DNA of 64,000 bases from Pseudomonas cedrina subsp. cedrina. Its GTDB lineage: Bacteria; Pseudomonadota; Gammaproteobacteria; Pseudomonadales; Pseudomonadaceae. The position numbers and the translations under genes were made by a program. The notes beneath the pieces were generated by a model. It searched no databases. It was not told where the DNA came from and saw only the letters and a list, made by a program, of their open reading frames with translations. The number at the start of each line of letters is the position of its first letter. Within the stretch, counting starts at the first letter, position 1. The stretch spans positions 310,001-374,000 of the forward strand of contig NZ_MNPW01000001.1 in NCBI RefSeq assembly GCF_001983175.1, read 5' to 3'. Of this stretch, positions 49,401 to 62,243 are shown piece after piece.

Positions 49401-50726
49401 ATGCGCGTGATGAAGTGGAGCATGATCGCCCTGGCTGTCTCGGCAGCAGGCACCTCGCAGTTCGCAATGGCGTCCTCTCAGGACGACTCCAAGGGTTTCC
49501 TCGAAGACCAAAGCCTCACGGCCAAGACTCGCATGGAATACATGAACCGTGATTACAAGAACGGCGCGAGCAACCCTTCTTCGGGCACAAGCGGCTATCG
49601 CCAAGATACCGGTGTCAGTGAGTTGCTCCAGTATAAGTCCGGCTTCACGCAAGGCACCGTTGGCGTCGGCCTTGACGCATTCGTCATGGGCTCGGCCAAG
49701 CTGGACGGCGGTTCGGGCCGTCGCGGTAATGGTCTTTTCGCCAATGACAGTGATGGCAACCCTGAAAAGACCCAGTCCAAGGGCGGCGCAGCCATCAAGT
49801 TCCGTCTTTCGGATACCGTGCTGAAATACGGTCAACAAACCGTCGCCAGCCCTGTGTTCTCGACTGACGATAGTCGCCTGCTGCCTGAAATCGCAACAGG
49901 CACTTCGATTACATCCACTGAAATCAAAGGGTTGGAGCTGAGTGCAGGCCGCTTCACCGCGCTGAGCAAGCAAACCGGCATGGGTCGCGACAGCATCGGC
50001 GGCGTTTCGGACGGTTTCGATAACGGCAAAGGTCTTACCGCAGCCAACATTTTCGGCGCGACGTACGCGTTCACCGAGGGCTTCACCGGTACTTTCGCAG
50101 CTTCCGACGTTGATCAATATTTCAAGAAACAATACGTCAACCTGAACTACACCCTACCGATGAGCGATACCCAGTCGTTGAATTTCGACTTTAACGGGTA
50201 CCGTACACGAGGCGACAAGCGCGGCGACCTGGTCGACATGATCGGCGACGGCACCACCGGGGTCGACAACAACGTGTGGAGCTTGCAAGCCGCTTATAGC
50301 GTCGGCGCTCACAAGTTTACCATCGCCCACCAACGCTCCACCGGTGACAATGGCTATTACTACGGCGTCGATGGTAACGGCACGATTTTCCTTGCCAACT
50401 CCATCCAGATTTCCGACTTTGTAGGCAGGGAAGAACGCTCCTGGCAAGCTCGCTACGACATCAACATGACGTCTTACGGCGTTCCTGGGTTGAGCTTCAT
50501 GACCCGCTACGTCAAAGGCGACAACATCAAGACCAACGGTCTGGGCGAAGGCAAGGAAAACGAATGGAACGCCGAGTCCAAATACGTGATGCAAAGCGGC
50601 CCAGCCAAGGACTTGTCGTTCCGTCTGCGCTTCGCCATGTATCGCTCTAACGGCGCCTACAGTGGCTACTCGGCAGACAACAATGATACCCGTTTGATCG
50701 TCGAATACCCGCTGAGCATCCTGTAA
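49401..50726 (+). CDS. OprD-family outer-membrane porin
   Basis: 441 aa with a signal peptide (cleavage about AMA-SS, residue 24). The mature start GFLEDQSLTAKTRMEYMNRDYK is the OprD/Occ family signature; the rest alternates polar and hydrophobic residues as an 18-strand barrel and ends in ILVEYPLSIL-like aromatic-rich strand. OprD porins take up carboxylates or amino acids; the specific substrate cannot be read. It has its own terminator. Confidence 0.93.
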   Translation: MRVMKWSMIALAVSAAGTSQFAMASSQDDSKGFLEDQSLTAKTRMEYMNRDYKNGASNPSSGTSGYRQDTGVSELLQYKSGFTQGTVGVGLDAFVMGSAKLDGGSGRRGNGLFANDSDGNPEKTQSKGGAAIKFRLSDTVLKYGQQTVASPVFSTDDSRLLPEIATGTSITSTEIKGLELSAGRFTALSKQTGMGRDSIGGVSDGFDNGKGLTAANIFGATYAFTEGFTGTFAASDVDQYFKKQYVNLNYTLPMSDTQSLNFDFNGYRTRGDKRGDLVDMIGDGTTGVDNNVWSLQAAYSVGAHKFTIAHQRSTGDNGYYYGVDGNGTIFLANSIQISDFVGREERSWQARYDINMTSYGVPGLSFMTRYVKGDNIKTNGLGEGKENEWNAESKYVMQSGPAKDLSFRLRFAMYRSNGAYSGYSADNNDTRLIVEYPLSIL

Positions 50727-50760
50727 TAACCGCGTCTTCCAACTCGGTTAATACCAATAT

Positions 50761-50796
50761 AAAACCGCGTACCTGAACAGGTACGCGGTTTTTTTA
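50761..50796 (+). terminator. Terminator of the porin gene
   Basis: Twelve-base perfect stem AACCGCGTACCT / AGGTACGCGGTT with loop GAAC and a seven-T tail. Confidence 0.95.
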
Positions 50797-50911
50797 TTAC
50801 AACGGAATGATAGTTTTATCGTCTCGACTAAATAGCTAGCGAACTATCTTTCTCATTTATCATTTCAAAGCTGACCGACCGGCCAAGCGTAACCCACAAA
50901 GTTATTGTTAA

Positions 50912-51754
50912 TCATTTAGAAGAATTCTCCTGCATGACTCGAATAACCCGCTGCGGAAATGGAATATCAATTCCCGCTGCTTTTAAACGATCGCGCGCCA
51001 GTTCATTGAACATGAACACCACATCCCAATAATCCGGAGTGTTGGTCCAGCAACGCAGGGAAACGGTGATAGAGCTATCACCCAAGGTAGACACCACAGC
51101 CGCTGGCGCCGGATCGGCCAGCACGCGCGGATCTTTCGCCAGCTCCAGCAGCACCTCACGTGCTTTCTGCAAATCAGCCTCGTAATCCACCCCTACATCA
51201 AACACCACCTTACGCGTCGGCTGGCGGTTGGTATTGGTGATGATGCCGTTGGACAGGATGCCGTTAGGCACGATCACGGTCTTGTTGTCGCCGGTACGCA
51301 GCACGGTATGGAAAATCTGGATGCTGTCGACGGTGCCCGAGGTGCCCTGGGCTTCGATCCAGTCACCAATGCGGAACGGACGGAACAGCAGGATCAGCAC
51401 GCCGCCGGCGAAGTTGGCCAGGCTGCCTTGCAAGGCCAGGCCGATGGCCAGGGTCGCGGCACCAATCGCGGCGACGAACGAGGTGGTCGCCACGCCGATC
51501 ATCGAGGCCACACTGACGATCAGCATCACTTTGAGCGCGATGTTCGCCAGGCTGGTGATGAAATGCTGCAGCGCCAGGTCCGCGTTACGCAGGGCCAGCA
51601 AGCGTCCCACGCGATGGGTGAACACGTTGATCAGCCACCAGCCAATGGCCAGGGTGACCACAGCGAGCAATACCCGGCTGCCGTATTCCATGATCATCGG
51701 GATCCACGACTGTGAGGTCTTGATCAAGTGATCCATTTCAGCGTTCAAATCCAT
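50912..51754 (-). CDS. mscS: Small-conductance mechanosensitive channel (MscS type)
   Basis: 280 aa. Three N-terminal membrane helices; the pore helix with the Ala/Gly pattern is AIGAATLAIGLALQGSLANFAGG, followed by GGVLILLFRPFRIGDWIE and the cytoplasmic beta/vestibule domain. It opens under membrane tension to release solutes. The length is that of E. coli MscS. Transcribed alone. Confidence 0.95.
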   Translation of the reverse strand: MDLNAEMDHLIKTSQSWIPMIMEYGSRVLLAVVTLAIGWWLINVFTHRVGRLLALRNADLALQHFITSLANIALKVMLIVSVASMIGVATTSFVAAIGAATLAIGLALQGSLANFAGGVLILLFRPFRIGDWIEAQGTSGTVDSIQIFHTVLRTGDNKTVIVPNGILSNGIITNTNRQPTRKVVFDVGVDYEADLQKAREVLLELAKDPRVLADPAPAAVVSTLGDSSITVSLRCWTNTPDYWDVVFMFNELARDRLKAAGIDIPFPQRVIRVMQENSSK

Positions 51755-51797
51755 GTAGCTTCTCCTGTGTAGCGGATGTACGGCTTATTGACTGCCT

Positions 51798-51826
51798 GAA
51801 AACGCAAATGAGCCCCGTAGGGCTCA
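51798..51826 (-). terminator. Terminator downstream of yajQ
   Basis: Stem TGAGCCC / GGGCTCA with loop CGTA; on the minus strand followed by TTTGCGTTTT. Confidence 0.65.
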
Positions 51827-51889
51827 AGTGCAGGCGCGGATCCTGGGGCGTCGGACGTCAAAAACGCCCTCAGGTTCCGCAACGTGCCA

Positions 51890-52375
51890 TCAGTCGCGGA
51901 AGTTATTGAACTGCAGCGGCATGTCGAACGTCTTGGCGCGCAGGGCCGCGATGGCTTCTTGCAGGTCGTCACGCTTCTTGCCAGTGATACGCACCTGCTC
52001 ACCCTGGATGGCGGCCTGGACTTTGAGCTTGGCATCCTTGATGTGAGCGACGATTTTCTTCGCCAGCTCCTTGTCGATGCCTTCCTTGAGCACGGCTTCC
52101 TGCTTCATCAGCTTGCCGGAAGCGTAGGCGTCCTTGATTTCAAGGCACTGCGCGTCAATCTTGCGTTTGACCAGCGACAGCTTGAGGATCTCGATCATCG
52201 CTTCCAGCTGGAAATCGGCTTCAGCGGTCAGGTTGACGGTAAGTTCCTTTTCCTTGAATTCGAAGCTGCCCTTGCCTTTCAAGTCATAGCGGCGGTCCAG
52301 TTCCTTGACGGCGTTCTCGACGGCGTTGGTGACTTCGTGTTTGTCCAGTTCGGATACCACGTCGAACGAAGGCAT
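51890..52375 (-). CDS. yajQ: YajQ family nucleotide-binding protein
   Basis: 161 aa, with the family start [19 protein letters not shown] and the [17 protein letters not shown] segment. YajQ has two RNP-like folds and binds cyclic-di-GMP in some species, acting in virulence regulation. It has a terminator downstream and stands alone. Confidence 0.95.
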   Translation of the reverse strand: MPSFDVVSELDKHEVTNAVENAVKELDRRYDLKGKGSFEFKEKELTVNLTAEADFQLEAMIEILKLSLVKRKIDAQCLEIKDAYASGKLMKQEAVLKEGIDKELAKKIVAHIKDAKLKVQAAIQGEQVRITGKKRDDLQEAIAALRAKTFDMPLQFNNFRD

Positions 52376-52393
52376 GTCATTTCTCCAATATAA

Positions 52394-53416
<1,023 letters not shown>

Positions 53417-53461
53417 ACCACGCGCTACCCTGCCCGCTGTCTTTTACCTGGGAAAACCCTG

Positions 53462-55498
53462 ATGCCGCTGCGCCAGCGTCTTGAAAACCTACCGGTCGGG
53501 CAAAAACTGCTGGCTGCCTTGCTGGTGCTGTTGACCACCGTGTTGCTGGTGGCCAACCTGACCTTTATCAGCGCCGCCTATTGGATCTCCCAGGAAAGCA
53601 TGGCCCCCCAGGCCTTGCAGGCCATCGGTCGCCTGGTGTCCAACCCCGGCCTGGCCGCCGAGGCCCTCGAATCGCCCGCCAAAGCCAACGCCCTGCTCAA
53701 TGAGCTGACCAGTTATTCACCCCTGCGCGCCGCCGCCCTGTACGACGGCCAAGGCAATCGCCTGGCGCAGATGCAATCCGGCGACCGTCTGCACCTGCCG
53801 GACAACTATCGGCATATCGAAGCCTGGCGCGTCACCGAGTTTCGCAACAACCAGATCATTGCCCTGCCCCGCGCAGGCCAGCCGCCCGGGCATTTGCTGC
53901 TGGTGGCCAGCAGTGAATTGCCGATGGCGTTTTATACCGGCACGCTGACCGCCAGCCTGGGCATCCTGATTTTCAGCGTGTTGTTGTGGCTGGTCATTGC
54001 CCGCCAGATCAAACGCCTGATTACCCGACCGATCCACGAACTGGAAGAACTGTCGCGCCAGGTCACCCGCGAAGAGAACTACGCCCTGCGCGCCGGCCGT
54101 GGCAACCACGATGAAATCGGCAGCCTGGCCGAGGCCTTCAACACCATGCTGTCACGCATCGAAGCCCGCGAGCAGCAACTCAAGCGTGCGCGGGACGATT
54201 CCCAGGCCGCCTATGACCAGGCACAGGGTTTGGCTGAAGAGACGCGCCACACCAACCGCAAGCTGGAACTGGAAGTGCAGGTGCGCAGCAAGATCGAGAA
54301 AAAACTCACCGGTTTCCAGAATTACCTGAACAGCATCATCGACTCGATGCCCTCGGCGCTCATCGCCCTGGATGAACAGCTTTACGTCACCCAGTGGAAC
54401 CAGGAAGCCAGCGCCCTCTCCGGGACGCGCCTGGACGAAGCCTTGAACCAGCCGATCTATCTGGCATTCCAGCCGCTCAAACCGTACCTGCCGCAAATCC
54501 GGGCAGCGGTCGAGCAACACACCGTGGAGCGAATCGAGCGGGTCACCTGGTTCAAGGACGACGAACCCAAACATTATGCCCTGACGTTCTACCCCCTGAT
54601 GGGCGGTGCCGGGCGCGGCGTGGTGATCCGGATCGACGACATCACCCAGCGTTTATCGCTGGAAGAAATGATGGTGCAGTCGGAGAAAATGCTCTCCGTG
54701 GGTGGCCTGGCCGCCGGCATGGCCCATGAGATCAACAACCCGTTGGGGGCGATCCTGCACAACGTGCAGAATATCCGCCGCCGCCTGTCGCCTGACTTGC
54801 CCAGGAACCTGGAGTACGCCGAACAGGCGGGCATCGAACTGGCCACGGTCAACCGCTACCTCGAAGGCCGGGAAGTCCCGCAACTGCTCGACGGCATCCA
54901 GCAGGCCGGGGCGCGGGCGGCGAAGATCGTCACCCATATGCTCAGCTTCAGTCGCCGCAGCAACCGGCAAATGGCGCCTTGCGATTTACCGGCACTGATC
55001 GACCAGGCGGTGGAGATCGCCGGTAACGACTTCGACCTGGCCATTGGCTTCGACTTCAAGGGCCAGGCGATCATCCGCCAGTTCGACCCACAACTGGGCC
55101 CGGTACCCGGCACCGCCAACGAGCTGGAACAGGTGCTGCTCAACCTGCTGAAAAACGCCGCCCAGGCCATTCACCTACGTGAAGACGGCAGCGAGCCGGG
55201 GCGCATTATCCTGCGCACCCGCCTCAACCCGCCGTGGGCAGAGATTCAAGTGGAAGACAACGGCATCGGCATGAGCGAGAACGTGCGCAAGCGGACCTTC
55301 GAGCCGTTCTTCACCACCAAGGAAATCGGCCAGGGCACCGGGCTTGGGCTGTCGGTGTCGTATTTCATCATCACCAATAACCACAAGGGCCAGATGGAAG
55401 TGCACTCCACCCTCGGCCAGGGCACGTGCTTCACCCTGCGCCTGCCCTTGGCCGGCAGCCAACTGCCGCCTTACGAATCGAACCAACTGGAGCAATGA
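53462..55498 (+). CDS. Orphan membrane sensor histidine kinase with PAS domain
   Basis: 678 aa. Two membrane helices (about 15-40 and 160-180) flank a periplasmic domain; HAMP (RPIHELEELSRQVTREENYALR), a coiled coil, a PAS domain (about 285-395) and the kinase core follow. The phospho-acceptor is His422 in GGLAAGMAHEINNPLGAILHN, and the ATPase has NLLKNAAQAI, DNGIGM and TGLGLSVSY boxes. No response-regulator gene is adjacent, so the partner is elsewhere. Overlap of its stop with the next gene's leader links it to the adenosyltransferase. Confidence 0.88.
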   Translation: MPLRQRLENLPVGQKLLAALLVLLTTVLLVANLTFISAAYWISQESMAPQALQAIGRLVSNPGLAAEALESPAKANALLNELTSYSPLRAAALYDGQGNRLAQMQSGDRLHLPDNYRHIEAWRVTEFRNNQIIALPRAGQPPGHLLLVASSELPMAFYTGTLTASLGILIFSVLLWLVIARQIKRLITRPIHELEELSRQVTREENYALRAGRGNHDEIGSLAEAFNTMLSRIEAREQQLKRARDDSQAAYDQAQGLAEETRHTNRKLELEVQVRSKIEKKLTGFQNYLNSIIDSMPSALIALDEQLYVTQWNQEASALSGTRLDEALNQPIYLAFQPLKPYLPQIRAAVEQHTVERIERVTWFKDDEPKHYALTFYPLMGGAGRGVVIRIDDITQRLSLEEMMVQSEKMLSVGGLAAGMAHEINNPLGAILHNVQNIRRRLSPDLPRNLEYAEQAGIELATVNRYLEGREVPQLLDGIQQAGARAAKIVTHMLSFSRRSNRQMAPCDLPALIDQAVEIAGNDFDLAIGFDFKGQAIIRQFDPQLGPVPGTANELEQVLLNLLKNAAQAIHLREDGSEPGRIILRTRLNPPWAEIQVEDNGIGMSENVRKRTFEPFFTTKEIGQGTGLGLSVSYFIITNNHKGQMEVHSTLGQGTCFTLRLPLAGSQLPPYESNQLEQ

Positions 55499-55500
55499 CC

Positions 55501-56079
55501 ATGGGCTTTCGCCTGTCGAAGATCTACACCCGCACCGGCGACACAGGCGAAACCGGCCTGGGCGACGGCCGCCGCGTGCCCAAGGACCATCCACGCGTGG
55601 AGGCGATTGGCGAAGTGGACACGCTGAACAGTCAGCTCGGATTGCTGCTGGCGTATCTCGAGGCACTGGGCGGACAGCATCCGGGGTTGCAGGACGTGGT
55701 CGAGGTACTGACACCTTGCCAGCATCGGTTGTTTGACCTGGGCGGCGAGCTGGCGATGCCGGAGTACAAGGCGTTGAACGCGGCCGAAGTGGACCGGCTG
55801 GAAGCGGCCATCGACCGCTGGAACGAGGAGGTCGGGCCCCTGGAGAATTTCATCCTGCCGGGAGGTTCGGCGTTGATCGCCCAAGCCCATGTGTGTCGCA
55901 GCCTGGCGCGCAGTGCGGAGCGGCGCTGTCAGCAGCTGAATGCGCTGGAACCGCTGGAAGGCGTAGGGTTGGCGTATATCAATCGGTTGTCGGATTTGCT
56001 GTTTGTGGCGGCCAGGGTGATTGCCAGGCGCCAGGGGGTTGCCGAGGTGTTGTGGCAGGCGGCGGCGAAGCCACACTGA
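55501..56079 (+). CDS. Cob(I)alamin adenosyltransferase, PduO type
   Basis: 192 aa. The ATP-binding start YTRTGDTGETGLGDG and the FILPGGSALIAQAHVCRSLARSAER motif identify the PduO family. It transfers the adenosyl group of ATP to reduced corrinoid, making coenzyme B12. ATG 55501 is chosen because GGAG is eight bases upstream; an ATG two codons earlier overlaps the kinase stop. Co-transcribed with the kinase gene. Confidence 0.93.
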   Translation: MGFRLSKIYTRTGDTGETGLGDGRRVPKDHPRVEAIGEVDTLNSQLGLLLAYLEALGGQHPGLQDVVEVLTPCQHRLFDLGGELAMPEYKALNAAEVDRLEAAIDRWNEEVGPLENFILPGGSALIAQAHVCRSLARSAERRCQQLNALEPLEGVGLAYINRLSDLLFVAARVIARRQGVAEVLWQAAAKPH

Positions 56080-56106
56080 TAATTATTGGGTGACTGGCCT
56101 GGCCTC

Positions 56107-56180
56107 TTCGCAGGCAAGCCAGCTCCCACATTTTGAATGTGTTCACAGATCAAAATTGTGGGAGCTGGCTTGCCTGCGAT
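56107..56180. repeat. Outward-facing REP pair
   Basis: Inverted REP (TCGCAGGCAAGCCAGCTCCC, 56108-56127) and a REP beginning TGTGGGAGCTGGCTTGCC, ending at 56180. The arms point outwards. Confidence 0.88.
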
Positions 56181-56181
56181 G

Positions 56182-56206
56182 AGCATGGGTATCTACACAA
56201 CTTTCA
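56182..56206 (+). repeat. Left arm of a 25-base inverted repeat
   Basis: Begins AGCATGGGTATCTACACAAC and is the inverted copy of 56730-56754, with 24 of 25 bases matching. The two arms are 523 bases apart and enclose a REP pair and the structured element. Confidence 0.85.
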
Positions 56207-56221
56207 GTTGACCAATCTCCC

Positions 56222-56331
56222 TGTGGGAGCTGTCGAGCTTTAGCGAGGCTGCGAAAGCGGTGGGTCAGGCGACCAAAATGCCAGCAGTGCCGCCGCCTTC
56301 GCAGCCTCGCTGGGGCTCGACAGCTCCCACA
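56222..56331. repeat. REPIN of the TGTGGGAGCTGTCGAGC type
   Basis: A REP variant at 56222 (TGTGGGAGCTGTCGAGC) faces its inverted copy ending at 56331. It belongs to a third sequence group. Confidence 0.85.
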
Positions 56332-56357
56332 TTTTGAACCGAGTTCGACATGAATAT

Positions 56358-56377
56358 CGGTCGGCTCTAAGGCCGCC
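56358..56377 (+). repeat. Direct repeat copy 1
   Basis: CGGTCGGCTCTAAGGCCGCC; repeated at 56685-56704 with one difference. The copies bound the structured core. Confidence 0.8.
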
Positions 56378-56425
56378 GCGCTTTGTTTTTGATCTTGATC
56401 TGAGGCGCCCCGTTAACCACGCTGG

Positions 56426-56534
56426 CCGTAATTCGATATTGATTTGGGGGGTAAACCGGCAGGACGCCGGTTTAGCCGCCCCGCGCCATGGATGGCGCGT
56501 GGCGGCGGCCCCCCAAATCAATGTCGGATTACGG
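56426..56534. repeat. Three-way-junction inverted-repeat structure
   Basis: The arm 56426-56451 pairs with 56509-56534 over 26 positions, with only two G-T pairs. Inside are two more hairpins: TAAACCGGC / GCCGGTTTA (56452-56460 with 56466-56474) and a second with GCCGCC / GGCGGC and CGCGCCAT / ATGGCGCG (56475-56506). All three stems meet at one junction. It lies between convergent genes and encodes no protein. Confidence 0.85.
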
Positions 56535-56586
56535 GCATGCCGAGCCTAGGCGAGGCACCGAGTGGTGGGGCGAAGCGTTTTTGGTT

Positions 56587-56657
56587 ACTTTTTGCGCTCT
56601 TCAAAAAGTGACCCGCCGTAAGGGCGGAACCCTAAGCCGCCGTTACCGCAGCAACGG
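56587..56657. repeat. Row of three short hairpins in the same element
   Basis: ACTTTTTG / CAAAAAGT (56587-56594 with 56602-56609), CCGCC / GGCGG (56613-56617 with 56623-56627) and CCGTT / AACGG (56640-56644 with 56653-56657). The stretch GTTACTTTTTG...CAAAAAGTGACCC resembles a motif common between genes in this species group (recalled, not searched). Confidence 0.75.
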
Positions 56658-56684
56658 ATATGTACTCGGTCAAACCCCAAAAAA

Positions 56685-56704
56685 CGGTCGGCTCGAAGGC
56701 CGCC
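56685..56704 (+). repeat. Direct repeat copy 2
   Basis: CGGTCGGCTCGAAGGCCGCC; second copy of 56358-56377. A degenerate half-REP (GCAAGCTCCTCGCCACACA, about 56707-56725) follows directly. Confidence 0.8.
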
Positions 56705-56729
56705 AAGCAAGCTCCTCGCCACACACCGT

Positions 56730-56754
56730 TGAAAGTTGTGCAGATACCCATGCT
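56730..56754 (-). repeat. Right arm of the 25-base inverted repeat
   Basis: Partner of 56182-56206 in inverse orientation, one mismatch; it lies 24 bases from the 3' end of the MutT-ThiE gene. Confidence 0.85.
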
Positions 56755-56777
56755 GCGATGAGGCCCTCAGAACACCA

Positions 56778-57722
56778 TCAACCCTGCGGCCAAAACGCCC
56801 GAATCCCTGCCACACCCTGAGCCCCGGCTTCCCAAGCTTTCTCCCGCTCAGCCGGCCCAACCCCGCCCAGCAGAAACACCGGCTTGCTGAATCCGCTGAT
56901 CAACTGCGCCGCCTGCTCCCAGCCCAACGGCTGTGCGTCGGGGTGAGTCTGAGTCGGTTGCACCGGCGACAGCGTGACAAAATCCACATCCATCAACTCA
57001 GCCAGCGCCAACTCCTCGGCGTTGTGGCACGACGCCGCCAGCCAGCGCTCCTTCGGCAACGGCCGCCCCTGGCTGGCATGTTTACGCAATTGCGCCGCGG
57101 TCATGTGCCAGCCGGCTGCGGGAAAATCGCCCAACCATTCGAACGGCCCCTTGAGCATCAATTGAGCCTTGCCCGCGCACAGGCCTACCGCATCCACCGC
57201 GAGGTCACGGTATTTGGGGTCATAACCATTAGGCGCGCGCAGTTGGACCAACTTGATGCCGCCAGCAATGGCCTTTTGGATGCCGCGCAACAGTGCAGGG
57301 GTTTCCAGTTCGCCAGGGGTAATCAGGTAGTCGGCAGGCAAGCGCGCAGCGGCGACGATCGGCGCATTGGCCGCCGGAAACGCGTAGCTGAGCAGGTCCC
57401 GTGGGGCAACCCATGCCAGCGGTTGCCCTTCGACGCCCTGGGGCTCGCCGGTAAAGGCCGAGACCTCCCAGACATCCAGTAACACCTGCTTGTCGGGGTA
57501 GTCATGCTGCACCTTGATCAGCGGCCGCGCCGTGGTGACCTGGATACCCAACTCCTCCTGCAATTCGCGGGACAGCGCGTTGGCGACCGACTCACCGGCC
57601 TCCACCTTGCCGCCGGGAAATTCCCAGAGGCCGCCCTGGTGCTGGGTATCGGCGCGGCGCGCCAACAGGATCCTGCCGTCGACACCGCGGATCACCGCTG
57701 CTGCTACATGCACTCGTTTCAC
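56778..57722 (-). CDS. Nudix hydrolase fused to a ThiE/TenI-like domain
   Basis: 314 aa. Residues 1-130 are a MutT-type Nudix domain with a perfect Nudix box (G38x5E44x7RELQEELGI60), expected to clear oxidised dGTP. Residues 135-314 have the thiamine-phosphate-synthase barrel: VQLRAP, GWHMTAAQLR, LAASCHNAEEL, SPVQPTQTHP and FLLGGV replace the ThiE motifs. The lysine that follows QLR in ThiE is missing, so it is closer to TenI and may not make thiamine phosphate. GTG start at 57722. Known from other Pseudomonas next to argJ and secA. Confidence 0.88.
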   Translation of the reverse strand: MKRVHVAAAVIRGVDGRILLARRADTQHQGGLWEFPGGKVEAGESVANALSRELQEELGIQVTTARPLIKVQHDYPDKQVLLDVWEVSAFTGEPQGVEGQPLAWVAPRDLLSYAFPAANAPIVAAARLPADYLITPGELETPALLRGIQKAIAGGIKLVQLRAPNGYDPKYRDLAVDAVGLCAGKAQLMLKGPFEWLGDFPAAGWHMTAAQLRKHASQGRPLPKERWLAASCHNAEELALAELMDVDFVTLSPVQPTQTHPDAQPLGWEQAAQLISGFSKPVFLLGGVGPAEREKAWEAGAQGVAGIRAFWPQG

Positions 57723-57747
57723 GCCGCCTTTCCTCTCGTGTTGCCTC

Positions 57748-57847
57748 TGTAGGAGCGAGCTTGCTCGCGAAGAACGTCAACGATAACGCGCACATTCAGG
57801 ACAAACGCGGTGGCATTGAGTTTTTCGCGAGCAAGCTCGCTCCTACA
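57748..57847. repeat. REPIN of the TGTAGGAGCGAGCTTGC type
   Basis: Inverted REPs at both ends, between argJ and the MutT-ThiE gene. Confidence 0.9.
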
Positions 57848-57862
57848 AGGGGACGTTCATTT

Positions 57863-59080
57863 TCAGGTACGGTATTCCGCGTTGATCTTCACGTACTCGT
57901 GGGACAGGTCGGTGGTCCAGATGGTTTCGCTGCACTCGCCGCGACCCAGTTCGATGCGGATAGTGATTTCTTCCTGCTGCATCACCGCCGAGCCCTGGGC
58001 TTCGGTGTAGGACTCGGCGCGGGCGCCACGGCTGGCGATGCACACGTCGCCAAGGAACACGTCGATCTTGCTCACGTCCAGGTCCGGCACGCCGGCACGG
58101 CCAACGGCGGCCAGGATACGGCCCCAGTTCGGGTCGGAGGCGAACAGCGCGGTCTTGATCAGCGGCGAGTGGGCCACGGTGTAGCCGACATCCAGGCAAT
58201 CCTGATGGTTCGCGCCGCCGTTGACTTCTACCGTGACAAACTTGGTCGCCCCTTCGCCGTCGCGCACGATGGCCTGGGCCACGTCCATGCACACTTCAAA
58301 CACCGCCTGCTTCAGTGCAGCAAACAGCGGCCCGCTCGCTTCGGTAATTTCCGGCAGGTTGGCCTGGCCGGTGGCGATCAACATGCAGCAGTCGTTGGTG
58401 GAGGTGTCACCATCAATGGTGATGCGGTTGAACGACTTGTTGGCGCCGTCCAGGATCAGGCTGTGCAACACATCGCGGGAGACTTTGGCGTCGGTGGCGA
58501 TGTAGCCGAGCATGGTCGCCATGTTCGGACGGATCATGCCCGCGCCCTTGCTGATGCCGGTCACGGTGACCGTCACACCGTCGTGCACGAACTGACGGCT
58601 CGCGCCTTTGGGCAGGGTGTCGGTGGTCATGATGCCGGTGGCGGCTGCCGCCCAGTTATCCACAGACAGGTCATCCAGCGCGGCTTGCAGCGCGCCTTCG
58701 ATTTTTTCCACGGGCAGCGGTTCACCGATCACACCGGTGGAATACGGCAGCACTTGGCTGGCGTCGACCCCGGTCAACTGGGCCAGCTTGGCGCAGGTGC
58801 GTGCGGCGGCCACCAGGCCTGGCTCGCCGGTGCCGGCGTTGGCATTGCCGGTGTTGGTCAGCAGGTAACGGATAGCGCCGGCCACGCGTTGCTTGGCCAG
58901 GATCACCGGCGCGGCGCAGAACGCATTGAGGGTGAACACGCCCGCGACAGTCGAGCCTTCGGCACAGCGCATCACCACTACGTCCTTGCGCCCCGGGCGC
59001 TTGATGCCGGCCGAGGCGATACCGAGTTCAAAACCGGCAACCGGGTGCAACGTGGGCAAAGGACCAAGACCAACAGCCAT
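57863..59080 (-). CDS. argJ: Glutamate N-acetyltransferase / amino-acid acetyltransferase
   Basis: 405 aa. It transfers the acetyl group from N-acetylornithine to glutamate (arginine synthesis). The enzyme cuts itself between Ala188 and Thr189 in [13 protein letters not shown]; Thr189 becomes the nucleophile. The tail AEYRT is typical. ATG 59080 ([16 protein letters not shown]) is the conserved start. It lies 122 bases after secA on the same strand. Confidence 0.96.
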   Translation of the reverse strand: MAVGLGPLPTLHPVAGFELGIASAGIKRPGRKDVVVMRCAEGSTVAGVFTLNAFCAAPVILAKQRVAGAIRYLLTNTGNANAGTGEPGLVAAARTCAKLAQLTGVDASQVLPYSTGVIGEPLPVEKIEGALQAALDDLSVDNWAAAATGIMTTDTLPKGASRQFVHDGVTVTVTGISKGAGMIRPNMATMLGYIATDAKVSRDVLHSLILDGANKSFNRITIDGDTSTNDCCMLIATGQANLPEITEASGPLFAALKQAVFEVCMDVAQAIVRDGEGATKFVTVEVNGGANHQDCLDVGYTVAHSPLIKTALFASDPNWGRILAAVGRAGVPDLDVSKIDVFLGDVCIASRGARAESYTEAQGSAVMQQEEITIRIELGRGECSETIWTTDLSHEYVKINAEYRT

Positions 59081-59202
59081 GAATGCGCTCCTTAAAAATG
59101 GGTGATGTCTGTGCCGTCGTGATCGACGGGAAATTAATGGCAAAACGCCGCGACGGCAGAGGCCGGTCGCGGCGCAGGGTGTTGCAGCGTCAGGTGCAGA
59201 TC

Positions 59203-61938
<2,736 letters not shown>

Positions 61939-62243
61939 ATCGGCAGGTTCTTCCACACATAGGGATGGAGGGCGCACCGTGAGTGGCCCGAGCAGCCCTC
62001 ACGGCCGCATGCGAACGCGCATTCTACCCGGAATCGTGGGTGAGGAAAGTGGCGTTGTTCCCCGATGCTGGCATGGCGCTGTGAGAGGGCTTGTTTAAAA
62101 TAAGGGCTTTTGCCGGAACTTCAACCCACGCAGGCGAGAAGTTAGCGATTGATTTCACGACGAAAACCCCACGAAAGCAGCGACTGGGGGCATCCAGGCG
62201 CTTTCTGCTAAGATGGCCGCTCTGTTACTGAAGGTGTCCAATC
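61939..62243. other. Divergent promoter region secA / dciA-like
   Basis: 305 bases without a gene, between divergent genes. GAAGG lies upstream of the dciA-like ATG. No clear promoter pair or hairpin can be named. Confidence 0.4.

Noticed and set aside
56488..56860. ORFs of 91 to 110 codons on both strands across the structured repeat
   Set aside because: They cover hairpins and repeats; such ORFs are common annotation artefacts in this repeat type and have no protein features.
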